Shown: one piece after another, positions 17,207 through 26,328 of the stretch | Layout of the letters: every line of letters begins with the position of its first letter | How positions within the stretch are numbered: the first letter of the stretch is position 1 | Source: Longimicrobium sp. | GTDB taxonomy: Bacteria; Gemmatimonadota; Gemmatimonadetes; Longimicrobiales; Longimicrobiaceae | Reading direction: 5' to 3' | Assembly (NCBI GenBank): GCA_036389795.1 | Contig: DASVWD010000011.1 | Span: forward strand, 1 to 50,282 | DNA length: 50,282 bases | Translations under genes and position numbers: made by a program | Notes under the pieces: model-generated | What the model saw: only the letters and a program-made list of their open reading frames with translations | Database searches by the model: none | Told to the model about the DNA's origin: nothing

Positions 17207-17581
17207 CTACCCCAGCAGCTCGTCCAGCTCCACCGGCTGGGGGGTGACGGCGGCGACGTCCTCCTCGCCGGTGCGGATGCGGTAGACCTTCTCGACGGGG
17301 AGGACGAAGATCTTGCCGTCGCCCACCTCGCCGGTGCGGGCGCTGGCCAGGATGGCGCGGACGGTGGGCTCCACGAACGGCTCCGAGACGCCGATCTCCA
17401 GGCGCACCTTGTCCTGCAGCTCCATCTTCACCGTCATCCCGCGGTAGGTCTCCACGCGCTCCATCTCGCCGCCGTGGCCCCGCACGGCGGAGACGGTGAG
17501 CCCGCGCACCTCGGCGCGGTACAGCGCCTCCAGGGTCTCGCCCAGCTTCTCGGGGCGGATGATGGCGACGATCAGCTTCAT
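17207..17581 (-). CDS. glnK: Nitrogen regulatory protein P-II family (GlnK-type)
   Basis: The 124-residue signalling protein opens with MKLIVAIIRPEKL and has a T-loop around 37-55, the B-loop (TGEVGDGKIFVLPV, about 83-96) and a C-terminal tail. The usual uridylylation Tyr51 is Val in the T-loop stretch TYRGMTVKMEL (Tyr46 is kept), and the usual VDFLPK is MELQDK. So nucleotide and 2-oxoglutarate sensing may persist without Tyr51 modification. It is coupled to amt by a 4-bp overlap (ATGA), the classic pair in which GlnK plugs the ammonium channel. Confidence 0.9.
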   Translation of the reverse strand: MKLIVAIIRPEKLGETLEALYRAEVRGLTVSAVRGHGGEMERVETYRGMTVKMELQDKVRLEIGVSEPFVEPTVRAILASARTGEVGDGKIFVLPVEKVYRIRTGEEDVAAVTPQPVELDELLG

Positions 17582-18945
17582 GCTCCCTCCGGTGCGGGCT
17601 CCAGGGTGATCGGCAGCGGCGCCGCCGCCTCCAGGCGCAGGGGGAGCACGGCGTCGGGCGGCACCAGCACCGCGCCCTCGCCGCGGGCGTACGCCTCCTC
17701 GCCGTGCTGCACCACGTCCAGCCCGATCCCCTCCTCGCGCGTGGTGCGCCGCAGCGGCGTGAGCAGCGCCACCAGCTTCAGGATGGCGAAGGTGGCCGCC
17801 GCGCTGTAGCCGCCCGCCGCCAGCACGGCCAGGGCCTGCTTGCCCAGGAGCGCCGCGTTGCCGGCGAGGAGCCCGTCGGTGCCGCCCCACGCGGCGCGCG
17901 CGAAGACGCCGGTGAGCAGCGCGCCCACGATGCCCCCCGTGCCGTGCGCGGCGAAGACGTCGAGCGAGTCGTCGAGCCGGGTGCGCGAGCGGTGCAGGAG
18001 GGCGAAGTAGCTGGGGAAGGCGGCCACCGTCCCCAGCGCCAGCGCGCCCATCGGCCCCACGAACCCGGCCGCGGGGGTGACCGCCACCAGCCCCACCACG
18101 ATCCCCGTGGCCGCGCCCACGGCGGTGGCCTTCCCGAGCCGCAGCGAGTCCAGCAGCATCCACACGACCAGCGTGGCCGCCGGCGCCAGCAGCGTGTTGA
18201 CGAAGGCGAGCGCCGCGGTGGCGCTGGCCGCCAGCGCGCTGCCGGCATTGAAGCCGAACCAGCCGAACCAGAGGAGCCCCGCGCCCAGCAGCACGTAGGT
18301 GGCGTCGTGGGGGAGGAGCGCCAGGCGCCCGTAGTCCTTGCGGTTGCCCACCACCAGCGCCGCCACCACGGCCGCGGCGCCGGCGTTCACGTGCACCACC
18401 GTCCCCCCCGCGAAGTCCAGCGCGCCCAGGTCGCCCAGCCACCCCTTCCCCCACACCCAGTGCGCCACGGGGGCGTACACCAGCAGGCTCCAGAGTGCGA
18501 TGAAGAGCAGGTACGCCGGGAAGCGCATCCGCTCGACCACCGCGCCGGAGATGAGCGCCGCGGTGATGATGGCGAAGGTGCCCTGGTACGCCATGAACAG
18601 CAGGTGCGGGGTGGCGCCCCAGCTTCCGCCCTCCAGCCCCACGCCGCGCAGGAAGGCGTGGTCCAGCCCGCCCACCAGCGCTCCCCCCGGCGCGAACGCC
18701 AGCGAGAACCCGAGCAGCGCCCACAGCACGCCCACCACCCCCAGCGAGGCGAAGCTCATCATCAGCGTGTTGAGGGCGTTCTTGGAGCGCACCAGGCCGC
18801 CGTAGAAGAAGCCCAGCGCGGGTGTCATCAGCAGCACCAGCGCGGTGGAGACCAGCAGCCACGCGGTGTCCGCCCCGCTGAGCTCGGCGGGGGCGGCCAG
18901 CGCGAGGATGCCGGCCTGCACGGAGACGGCCCCTGCAGCGGTCAT
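17578..18945 (-). CDS. amt: Ammonium transporter
   Basis: The 455-residue polytopic inner-membrane protein has about eleven helices. The family signature TPALGFFYGGLVRSKNALNTL-like region lies near residues 40-60. The twin histidines of the conduction pore are visible in TVVHVNAGAAAVV and in FAAHGTGGIVGALL. The start at 18945 is preferred to the longer frame (19020) because the extra 25 residues are Pro-rich and overlap the promoter. Amt channels conduct NH3/NH4+ into the cell and are blocked by GlnK at high nitrogen; the gene is coupled to glnK downstream. The C-terminal tail (about 395-455) is acidic and longer than in AmtB. Confidence 0.95.
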   Translation of the reverse strand: MTAAGAVSVQAGILALAAPAELSGADTAWLLVSTALVLLMTPALGFFYGGLVRSKNALNTLMMSFASLGVVGVLWALLGFSLAFAPGGALVGGLDHAFLRGVGLEGGSWGATPHLLFMAYQGTFAIITAALISGAVVERMRFPAYLLFIALWSLLVYAPVAHWVWGKGWLGDLGALDFAGGTVVHVNAGAAAVVAALVVGNRKDYGRLALLPHDATYVLLGAGLLWFGWFGFNAGSALAASATAALAFVNTLLAPAATLVVWMLLDSLRLGKATAVGAATGIVVGLVAVTPAAGFVGPMGALALGTVAAFPSYFALLHRSRTRLDDSLDVFAAHGTGGIVGALLTGVFARAAWGGTDGLLAGNAALLGKQALAVLAAGGYSAAATFAILKLVALLTPLRRTTREEGIGLDVVQHGEEAYARGEGAVLVPPDAVLPLRLEAAAPLPITLEPAPEGA

Positions 18946-18991
18946 GGCTCTCTCGTGTGGGGGGTTCGGGATCGCCGGGGGATCGGCAGGC

Positions 18992-19020
18992 AGAGTAGCC
19001 GTGCAAGGTAAGTTTGTCAA
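18992..19020 (-). promoter_or_regulatory. sigma70-type promoter of amt-glnK
   Basis: On the minus strand TTGACA is followed after 17 bp by TACTCT, about 45 bp upstream of the amt ATG. The -35 box is a perfect consensus. No sigma54 GG/GC pair is seen here, although ammonium operons often use one. The 392-bp gap 18946-19337 otherwise holds no gene that I can support. Confidence 0.65.
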
Positions 19021-19337
19021 CAGCCACGACTCTGTATCTTTAGAAAATTAAGCGCGAGCGGCGGTAGGCCTTCGGGAGATTGGACGTCACGGTCCATCAT
19101 CCGCCTCCGTCGTGAGGACCGGGGACGCGGCCCGGCAGCGAAATCCGTGCTCCTCCCCGGACAGGCCGCTCGCCGCAGGAGCCCGCGGGGCGGACGGGCG
19201 GCCGGAGCCCGCGGGAGGCCGACGTGCGTCTCGACCGTCTCCGGGGTCCGCCTTTGCGTCCCCGCGCCCGGCGGCGTAATGTTGTCCGGCCGCACCCGTC
19301 GTCCGACGTCCTCCCTCTCCCTCCTGAACCGAGACGC

Positions 19338-20108
19338 ATGCTGCTCCGCGCGAGAGCGTCCGGCGCGCTCCAGCCGCCGGCCGGCCCCGACCCCCGCCTG
19401 GACCCGGAGCGGATCATCGAGACCGTGCACGCGCTGCGCGGCCGCATCGAGGAGCGCTTCCCGGGGAGCGGGCTGGGGCGCGTGGCCGGGGAGCTGCTGC
19501 GCATCGCCAACGTCACGGTGGCGCGCGTGGAGTGGGTGAAGCGGCCGGTGGTGTGGCTGCGCGTGGCCGGGTGGCTGCTGGTGCTGCTGCTGGTCGCCGT
19601 CTTCGCCGCGGTGGCCATCCTGGTGCCGCGCGGGGGCGACCAGGGGTGGTCGGAGTTCCTGCAGGGCGTCGAGGCGGGGCTCAACGAGCTGGTGCTGATG
19701 GGCGCCGCCGTCTTCTTCCTGGTGACGGTGGAGCAGCGGATCAAGCGGCGGCGGGCGCTGGGCTTCCTGCGCGAGCTGCGGGCGCTGGCGCACATCGTCG
19801 ACATGCACCAGCTCACCAAGGACCCCGACACGCTGGTGCAGAAGGGGCACGACACCCCCTCCTCGCCGCGGCGGACGCTCACGCGCTACGAGCTGTCGCG
19901 CTACCTGGACTACTGCGCCGAGATGCTGGCGCTCGACAGCAAGCTGGCCGCCCTCTACGCCCAGAACTTCGACGACCCGGTGGTGCTGGGCGCGGTGGAC
20001 GAGGTGGAGACCCTCTGCACCGGCCTCTCGGGGAAGGTCTGGCAGAAGCTGCTGGTCCTGAACCAGGGCCAGCCGGGCGTTCCGCGCGGGCGGTCGGCGG
20101 AGGGGTAG
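19338..20108 (+). CDS. Hypothetical membrane protein (two TM segments)
   Basis: The 256-residue protein has a soluble N-terminus (about 1-70), a strongly hydrophobic helix (about 75-97: AGWLLVLLLVAVFAAVAIL), a second helix (about 114-130: LNELVLMGAAVFFLV), and a C-terminal cytoplasmic domain that begins with a basic stretch (EQRIKRRRALGF) and has helical segments with HIVDMHQLTKDP. The last motif recurs in bacterial membrane proteins of unknown function. A possible -10 (TAATGT, 19277) lies upstream. I can assign no function. An AGTACG satellite starts directly behind the stop codon. Confidence 0.65.
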   Translation: MLLRARASGALQPPAGPDPRLDPERIIETVHALRGRIEERFPGSGLGRVAGELLRIANVTVARVEWVKRPVVWLRVAGWLLVLLLVAVFAAVAILVPRGGDQGWSEFLQGVEAGLNELVLMGAAVFFLVTVEQRIKRRRALGFLRELRALAHIVDMHQLTKDPDTLVQKGHDTPSSPRRTLTRYELSRYLDYCAEMLALDSKLAALYAQNFDDPVVLGAVDEVETLCTGLSGKVWQKLLVLNQGQPGVPRGRSAEG

Positions 20109-20112
20109 GGAA

Positions 20113-20153
20113 GTACGAAAGTACGAGGTATGGGGTATGGGGTACGGAGAGAG
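20113..20153. repeat. AGTACG/GGTATGGG satellite, left array
   Basis: AAGTACGAAAGTACGAGGTA followed by GGGGTATGGGGTACGG sits 5 bp behind a stop codon. It is the reverse complement in word content of the array at 20526-20595 on the far side of the 76-residue gene, so the two can pair across 370 bp. Confidence 0.6.
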
Positions 20154-20256
20154 AGTGGGGGCGGCTGGTCCCGCCGGCGATCTCGCGGAATCCCGTCGGC
20201 CCCTGCGTTCATGAAGCGGTATCAGTCTGATGACAAACCTTCAAACGTGGTGATCC

Positions 20257-20487
20257 GTGAGCATCTCCCTTGGAATCGTCCTCCTGTCCAGCCCGTCTCC
20301 CGGGTTCATTTTCATCCTTTGCGCGCTCGCCTTCGCGATCTACGAGGTGCTATATGGGAATGTCCCGGGACCACGCGAAAAGCGGCGGATCTACATCCCC
20401 GGGAGGAGCCGCCGCGAGCCGGAGGGAAAGTACGAGGAGAAGCGGCGTCAGCCTGACGACGAGACCTTGCACGGTGGGGATCCATGA
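20257..20487 (+). CDS. Small single-pass membrane protein, unknown
   Basis: The 76-residue ORF from a GTG start has one hydrophobic N-terminal helix (about 2-32, including GFIFILCALAFAIYEVLYG) and a highly charged C-terminal half rich in Arg, Lys and Glu (REKRRIYIPGRSRREPEGKY). The charge distribution predicts a cytoplasmic tail. A truncated second copy of its start lies just behind it, overlapping the stop codon, which supports this being a real gene. There is no clear ribosome binding site. Confidence 0.5.
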   Translation: MSISLGIVLLSSPSPGFIFILCALAFAIYEVLYGNVPGPREKRRIYIPGRSRREPEGKYEEKRRQPDDETLHGGDP

Positions 20488-20525
20488 GCCTCTCCGCTGG
20501 AATCGTCCTCCTGTCCGGCCGACCC
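20484..20525 (+). pseudogene. Truncated duplicate of the preceding small gene
   Basis: Bases 20480-20516 repeat 20254-20289 (start codon plus TGGAATCGTCCTCCTGTCC). The copy would encode MSLSAGIVLLSGRPP and then is replaced by the AGTACG satellite. The frame stays open to 20879 but encodes only the satellite and shadow sequence of the next gene, so the copy looks dead. Confidence 0.5.
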
Positions 20526-20595
20526 CCGTACTTCCGTACTCTCGTACTTTCGTACCTCGTACCTCGTACCCCGTACCCACTCCCTCCCGTACCCC
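20526..20595. repeat. CGTACTTCC/CGTACC satellite, right array
   Basis: About ten degenerate copies of CGTACTTTCGTACCTC-like words. It is the inverse partner of the array at 20113 and ends the duplicated small-gene start at 20484. Confidence 0.6.
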
Positions 20596-20712
20596 TCCCG
20601 AACCTCTCGCGCGACGCCCCCCGCCTATATTACTCTATGAAGTGCGGGGCCCGGTCACGTGGGTGTCCCCCGTCCGGCGGGGGAGAGGTCCATTTCACCC
20701 AGCGGAGGTACC

Positions 20713-20916
20713 ATGAGGAAGCCGGTGAGCAAGCACGCGCTGCGCAGGGCCATGGAACAGGTCCAGGCCGAGGGTCGGCTCCGGTGGGACGGGCCCACCG
20801 GGAGCGTGGTCGACCGCCTCTGGCACCACATCGAGAAGCAGGCGTTCCGTGCCCCCCGCAAGAGGCCGCTCACCCGTGATACCACCGAGCGCCGGGAGGA
20901 GCCCGTTGGAGTCTGA
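20713..20916 (+). CDS. Small basic hypothetical protein
   Basis: The 67-residue protein starts at an ATG with GGAGG at 20704-20708, a strong ribosome binding site. It is Arg/Lys-rich with a helical core (SKHALRRAMEQVQAEGRL) and the segment GSVVDRLWHHIEKQAF. There is no membrane segment or Cys. It overlaps the histidine kinase start by 11 bp and so is probably expressed with the two-component pair. The family is not recognised. Confidence 0.6.
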   Translation: MRKPVSKHALRRAMEQVQAEGRLRWDGPTGSVVDRLWHHIEKQAFRAPRKRPLTRDTTERREEPVGV

Positions 20917-22182
20917 GCACCCCCGGCGGCGGGCGTCCGACGCCCGGGAGATCCCGGGCGCGACCGAGAGCCCCGGCCGGCGCCGGGGCTCTTTGCGTAG
21001 CGAGCTCCTCTTCAACCTCTCCTTCCTGGCCGTCGCCGCCCTCCTGCTGGCGTTCACCACCGCCACCGTGCTCCGGCTCGCCCACTCCGACTCGGCCTGG
21101 GTGCTGCTGGGGCTCATGGCGGTGGACGTGGCCGTCTTCGCCCTGCTCGGCCGCTACCTGATCGACCGCATGGTGATGCGGCCCCTGGGCGAGGTGGTCA
21201 CCGCCGCCGAGGCCATCGCCGACGGCGACTACGCCCGCCGCGCCGCCGAAGGCGAGTCGCGCGAGATGGCCGCCCTGGCCTCGGCGCTCAACCGCATGAC
21301 CGACCAGCTCCTCACCAACCAGCGGCTCCTGGCCGAGAACGTCGAGTCGCTCGACCGCACCAACCGGCTCCTCCTCTCCACCCAGCGCGACCTGGTGCAG
21401 GCCGAGAAGATGGCCTCCATCGGCCGCCTGGCCGCCGGCGTGGCCCACGAGGTGGGCAACCCCCTGGGGGCGCTGCTGGGCTACGCCTCCGTGCTGCGCC
21501 GGCGCGGCACCGACCCCGAGCTGATGGAGGGGCTCGAGCGCGAGGCCCGGCGCATCGACGCCATCGTGCGCCGCCTCCTCGACTACTCGCGCCCCGCCCC
21601 GGCCCACCGCGAGCCCGTGGACGTGAACGAGTCCGTGCGCCGCGTGGCCGAGCTCTTCCGCCAGCAGGGGAAGCTGGAGGGGATCGAGATGAAGCTGCTG
21701 CTGACCGACCCGCTCCCCCCCGTGCTGGCCGACTCCCACCTCCTGGACCAGATCTTCGTCAACCTCTTCGACAACTCGCGCGCCGCCATGGGCGGGCCGG
21801 GGAAGATCACCGTCTCCTCGCGCGCCGAAGCGTACCGGCCCGACCGGCCGTTCCCCACCCGGCGCGCCTCCGACCCGCCGGGGGTCAGCTACGCGCACCT
21901 GCGCCGGCCGCGCTACACCTCGGCCCGCGAGAGCCCGATCGAGCCGGGGACCGAGGTGGTCCGCGTCGTCGTCGCCGACACCGGGCCCGGCATCCCCCCC
22001 GACCAGATCGACGCCGTCTTCGACCCCTTCTTCACCACCCGCGCGCCGGGCGAGGGGACGGGGCTGGGTCTTGCCATCGTCGCCAGCACGGTGGCAGACT
22101 TCTGCGGCCGCATCGAGGCCTCCTCCGCCGAGGGCGGCGGCGCCGTCTTCACCCTCATCCTCCCCACGCACGCTAACGACAC

Positions 22183-22186
<4 letters not shown>
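20906..22186 (+). CDS. Membrane sensor histidine kinase (NtrB/AtoS type)
   Basis: The start is taken at TTG 20906, which has GGAGG 6 bp upstream; the frame is open to 20849. The 426-residue protein has two transmembrane helices (about 36-56 and 63-88) with almost no periplasmic loop, a HAMP linker (about 90-140), the phospho-acceptor His181 in GVAHEVGNPLGALLGY, and the ATPase boxes NLFDNSRAAM (N), ADTGPGIPP (G1) and FDPFFTTR...GTGLGLAI (F/G2). An unusual Arg/Pro-rich insertion of about 39 residues lies between the N and G1 boxes. Lacking a sensor loop, it probably senses a membrane or intramembrane cue. It is coupled to the regulator (GTGA). Confidence 0.88.
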
Positions 22187-23543
<1,357 letters not shown>

Positions 23544-23544
<1 letters not shown>

Positions 23545-23617
23545 AGTGCGTTAGTGCGTTAGTGCGTCGGGGCCGAAGCAGTTGCGCACTTCCGCACTCA
23601 CGCACCAACGCACTTCG
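23544..23617. repeat. GTGCGTTA / CGCACTTC inverted satellite behind the regulator gene
   Basis: Three copies of AGTGCGTT directly behind the stop codon face CGCACTTCCGCACTCACGCA-like words 30 bp later. They can form a long imperfect hairpin. It belongs to the AGTGCG family. Confidence 0.65.
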
Positions 23618-23766
23618 GTTTTGGGCATGTCCCTCCGCTGCGCTCCGGGCCGGGCTGCGCGCGCCGTAGGGCAGCAAACCACGCTGCCCAACGGCGCCGG
23701 GCCCCGGTCGCGCCAAACCCCCGGCGCGCCCGGGTCCCGGCCCTCCGGGCGCGCATCCCTCATGTA
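23618..23766 (-). repeat. GGATGCGCGCCCGG element, long copy
   Basis: Read on the minus strand, it runs from GAGGGATGCGCGCCCGG through GCGCGCAGCCCGGCCCGGAG to CCCAAAACC, and contains an 85-bp middle with the hairpin TTGGGCAGCGTGG/CTGCCC that is missing from the copy at 6981. The 525-bp gap 23545-24069 holds this, the satellite, and a leader region of about 220 bp for the peptide gene. Confidence 0.65.
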
Positions 23767-23822
23767 ACTGCTATAAATCTCCGCCGGTGATCGCTTCACC
23801 GCGGACTGAAACACCACAGCGC

Positions 23823-23852
23823 TTGTGTTGCGACCCTGTTGCGCCTTAGAAT
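23823..23852 (+). promoter_or_regulatory. Possible promoter of the Cys-rich peptide gene
   Basis: TTGTGT and TAGAAT are 18 bp apart, about 220 bp upstream of the peptide start. The -10 box is good and the -35 weak. It would give a long untranslated leader. Confidence 0.3.
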
Positions 23853-24069
23853 GCGGAAGCGTGGCGCGCGGTCCATCGGAGCTCCGCCAGATTTCCTTGT
23901 TGGCGAACGAGTTCGCACGCTTGGCGATGCCCGCGGTGTCGACCCGGAGGTGGAGCGGACCGTATGTGAATGGTGCCGGGCGGGTTGGTCGGTGGGAGCT
24001 TGGCTCGTGGTCTTGCGCCGGGCTCACGCGAGATGCCGGTAGCATCCCCCTTCCCCAAGAGAGCAGATC

Positions 24070-24441
24070 ATGAAGAAACTGAAGCTGGACATCGACGACC
24101 TGAAGATCGAATCGTTCGATACGATCGCCGACCGGGCTTCATCCGGGATCGGCACCGTGCACGGGCGATACACAGACGCATGGACTGCGTGCGGGAATGA
24201 CGGATGCGTTACGATGGCTGAGACCGATTGCGGCACGAATTACCAGACACAGTGCCTGCCGAACTGCGGGTACGCCTCGATGCAGGCAGACCCCTGGGGG
24301 TGCACGGCCGGCGACACGTGCGACAACTGCGGCCCCACGAATATGGTGGATTGCTCGTGGGACGCGATGTGCACGATGGACGATACTTGCTACCTCAGTT
24401 GTGAGTCGTGCGACGATTGCCGAACTGTCGGAGTGTGCTGA
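24070..24441 (+). CDS. Cys-rich RiPP-like precursor peptide
   Basis: The 123-residue peptide has a charged leader MKKLKLDIDDLKIESFDT, then a Gly/Ser linker (about 20-33) and a core from about residue 37 that contains 15 Cys (41, 46, 54, 62, 66, 78, 84, 87, 95, 101, 107, 111, 114, 117, 123) with many Thr, Ser and Asp. The leader resembles that of pinensin-like class I lanthipeptide precursors known from Bacteroidota and Longimicrobium (from memory, unchecked). The base composition (about 56% G+C) is well below that of its neighbours. No LanB, LanC, protease or transporter gene is in the window, so any maturation enzyme must act in trans. An unmodified disulfide-rich or metal-binding protein is the alternative. 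Confidence 0.7.
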   Translation: MKKLKLDIDDLKIESFDTIADRASSGIGTVHGRYTDAWTACGNDGCVTMAETDCGTNYQTQCLPNCGYASMQADPWGCTAGDTCDNCGPTNMVDCSWDAMCTMDDTCYLSCESCDDCRTVGVC

Positions 24442-24581
24442 TCCAGCACCGCCCCTGGACCGCTGGAGGTTCGGAGCAGCGGATGCCTGCCCCACCAGCA
24501 CTGATCGCGCGCATGTAAGCTGTCGCATCAGGACGGTTCAGGCGAGGAGCGGGTTATTGCTGGACGTTGCTGTTCGCCGTT

Positions 24582-24635
24582 GAAGCCTCGCGCGCACGGA
24601 GCCCGGCCCTGCACCGGCTCCGCCCGGCGAGGCTT
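24582..24635 (+). terminator. Nested hairpin terminator
   Basis: AAGCCTCGC (24582) pairs with GCGAGGCTT (24626), and an inner GGAGCCCGG/CCGGCTCC stem extends it; a short T-run follows. It lies 140 bp behind the peptide gene. The 403-bp gap 24442-24844 holds this and nothing else that I can support. Confidence 0.55.
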
Positions 24636-24844
24636 TCTGCCGTGGTTGCCGCGGCTTCAGCCGCCTCTCCCCCCACCTCTGCCCCCGGGCCTCTGCCCCG
24701 CCTCCCACCCGGTCATTTCACCCTCTTGCTCCACCGCCCCGCAAAACGCACACTCTGGACCGCACGCTATGGACGCCTGTTTCGTGACCTGGCGTTCGCG
24801 TTCCACGTACGGAGTGCCGCGCGGGCGGCGGGGGAGAGGACGGG

Positions 24845-25318
24845 ATGGGAGACCGACGCGGGTTCTCGCTGGTCGAGCTGCTGCTGGTGCTGCTGGTGCT
24901 GGCCATCGCCGCCGGGCTCGCCGCGCCCTCGCTGCGCGGCTTCGTGCGGCGCGAGCGGGTGCGCGGCGCCCTCAACCGCGTGGCCGCCGACCTCCACTAC
25001 ACGCGCATGCTGGCCGTGCGCTCCGGCCACGGCGCCGTGCTGCGCTTCACCCCCGACCCGCGCTGCGCCGCCCGCTTCAGCGGCCACGGCTGGACCGTCG
25101 CCGTGCACGGCCCCGCGGGCGGCGTGGTGAAGACCGTGCGCGCCGACGCCGCCGACGCCCACCCCCTCTGCCTGGAGATGAACTCCTCCGACACCGTGGC
25201 ATTCAACTCCCGCGGCCTCCTCTCCCCCTTCGCCAACCGCACCCTGCACGCCGTCCAGGGCGAGGTGCGCGACTCGCTCACCGTCTCCGTGGTGGGGCGC
25301 ATCTACCGCCGCTTCTGA
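24845..25318 (+). CDS. GspH/FimT-like minor pseudopilin 1
   Basis: The 157-residue type IV prepilin has a 6-residue leader ending in RRG, followed by FSLVELLLVLLVLAIAAG with Glu at +5. So it should be cleaved by a prepilin peptidase after Gly6 and methylated on Phe. The rest is a GspH-like globular domain (VAADLHYTRMLAVRSGHG, NSRGLLSPFANRT) with two Cys (about 76 and 112) that may form a disulfide. It is the first gene of the minor-pilin block. A second GspH-like gene follows after 151 bp. Confidence 0.85.
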   Translation: MGDRRGFSLVELLLVLLVLAIAAGLAAPSLRGFVRRERVRGALNRVAADLHYTRMLAVRSGHGAVLRFTPDPRCAARFSGHGWTVAVHGPAGGVVKTVRADAADAHPLCLEMNSSDTVAFNSRGLLSPFANRTLHAVQGEVRDSLTVSVVGRIYRRF

Positions 25319-25469
25319 GCCTTACGCGCGTCATGTCGGCCGGCGAAAACGCCTGCAAACTTTTCCGGTGCGGAACGAAAGTCACTGCTACGCACTTCCG
25401 TCGCAGAATCTAAGTCGTTGTCCTGCAACGCATTCGTCCAGGGCACGAAAGTCGCCTTCGCCGGGCGGC

Positions 25470-25934
25470 ATGTCGAACAACGCATCCGTCCTGCGGGGGC
25501 GACGTGGCTTCACGGTCGCCGAGATGATGATCGTGGTGGTGATCATGGGCATCGCCACGGCCATCGCCGCCCCCCGAGTGCAGGGAATGATCCGCGCCTC
25601 CTCGCTCACCGGCGCCATGAACCAGGTCGCCGCCGACCTGCAGCTCGCCCGCGTGCGGGCCATCCGCGCCGGCCGCCCGGTGGTGCTCACGGTGGCCGAC
25701 GGCGGCACCACCTACACCGTGGTCGAGGAAGGCCTGGCCACCCCGGTCAAGCGCGTGCGCTTCACCCGCGACTACCCCGGCGTCGTGCTGAGCCCCGCCC
25801 CCACCTCGGTGGCCTTCGACACCCGCGGGATGCTGGGCTCCAGCAGCGAGCGCACGATCACCGGCACCTACCGCGGTGCCCGCACTTCCACGCTCAAGGT
25901 TTCCGGGATCGGGAGGGTCTACCGTGAGTACTGA
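25470..25934 (+). CDS. GspH/FimT-like minor pseudopilin 2
   Basis: The 154-residue prepilin has a 13-residue leader ending in GRRG, then FTVAEMMIVVVIMGIATAIA (Glu +5). The globular part is a GspH-like fold (MNQVAADLQLARVRAIRAGRP, VAFDTRGMLGSSSERT). The start at 25470 is chosen because the leader then has a normal length; the frame is open further upstream. Its last codons overlap the next gene by 11 bp. It is related to pseudopilin 1 but clearly diverged, so it is probably an old duplication. Confidence 0.85.
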   Translation: MSNNASVLRGRRGFTVAEMMIVVVIMGIATAIAAPRVQGMIRASSLTGAMNQVAADLQLARVRAIRAGRPVVLTVADGGTTYTVVEEGLATPVKRVRFTRDYPGVVLSPAPTSVAFDTRGMLGSSSERTITGTYRGARTSTLKVSGIGRVYREY

Positions 25935-26328
25935 GCGCACCGCGCGGGCCGACGCGGGCTTCACCCTGATCGAGGTGCTCATCGCCCTGGTGATCCTGGC
26001 GGTGGGGCTGCTGGCCCTGGAGGCCATGGGGATCGGCGCCGCGCGCATGGTGGCCCGCGCCCAGAACCAGAGCGAGTACGCCGCCGCGGCCTCGGACACC
26101 CTGGAGAAGACGCTCAACCGCATCCGGGCCGGCAGCGGCGCGGTGGGGACCAGCAGCTACACCCTGTCCGACGGCGCCGGCGTGGCCCTCAACGTGGCCC
26201 GCACCGACCTCGACAACGCCAGCACGGCGCTCGACCTGTGGAGCGTCACCGTCACCGTCACCCCGCCCTCGGGCGGCGCCCTCCGCCCCTCCGACGGCGT
26301 CACGCTGCGCTCCAATGTGCTTCGCTAA
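25924..26328 (+). CDS. pilV: PilV-like minor pilin
   Basis: The 134-residue prepilin from a GTG start has leader MSTERTARADAG and then FTLIEVLIALVILAVGLLAL, with Glu +5. The motif LVILAVGLLALEAMG is typical of PilV/GspI-type minor pilins. The short globular domain has a Ser/Thr-rich strand pattern. It overlaps pseudopilin 2 and the PilW gene, so translation is coupled along the block. Confidence 0.85.
   Translation: MSTERTARADAGFTLIEVLIALVILAVGLLALEAMGIGAARMVARAQNQSEYAAAASDTLEKTLNRIRAGSGAVGTSSYTLSDGAGVALNVARTDLDNASTALDLWSVTVTVTPPSGGALRPSDGVTLRSNVLR

Noticed and set aside
22088..22105. TGGCAG-N4-CTGC as a sigma54 promoter
   Set aside because: It lies inside the kinase coding region with poor spacing and no gene start at a suitable distance.
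23839..24042. A 67-codon ORF in front of the Cys-rich peptide gene
   Set aside because: It has no ribosome binding site and no recognisable motif, and overlaps the likely leader region; it cannot be supported as a gene.
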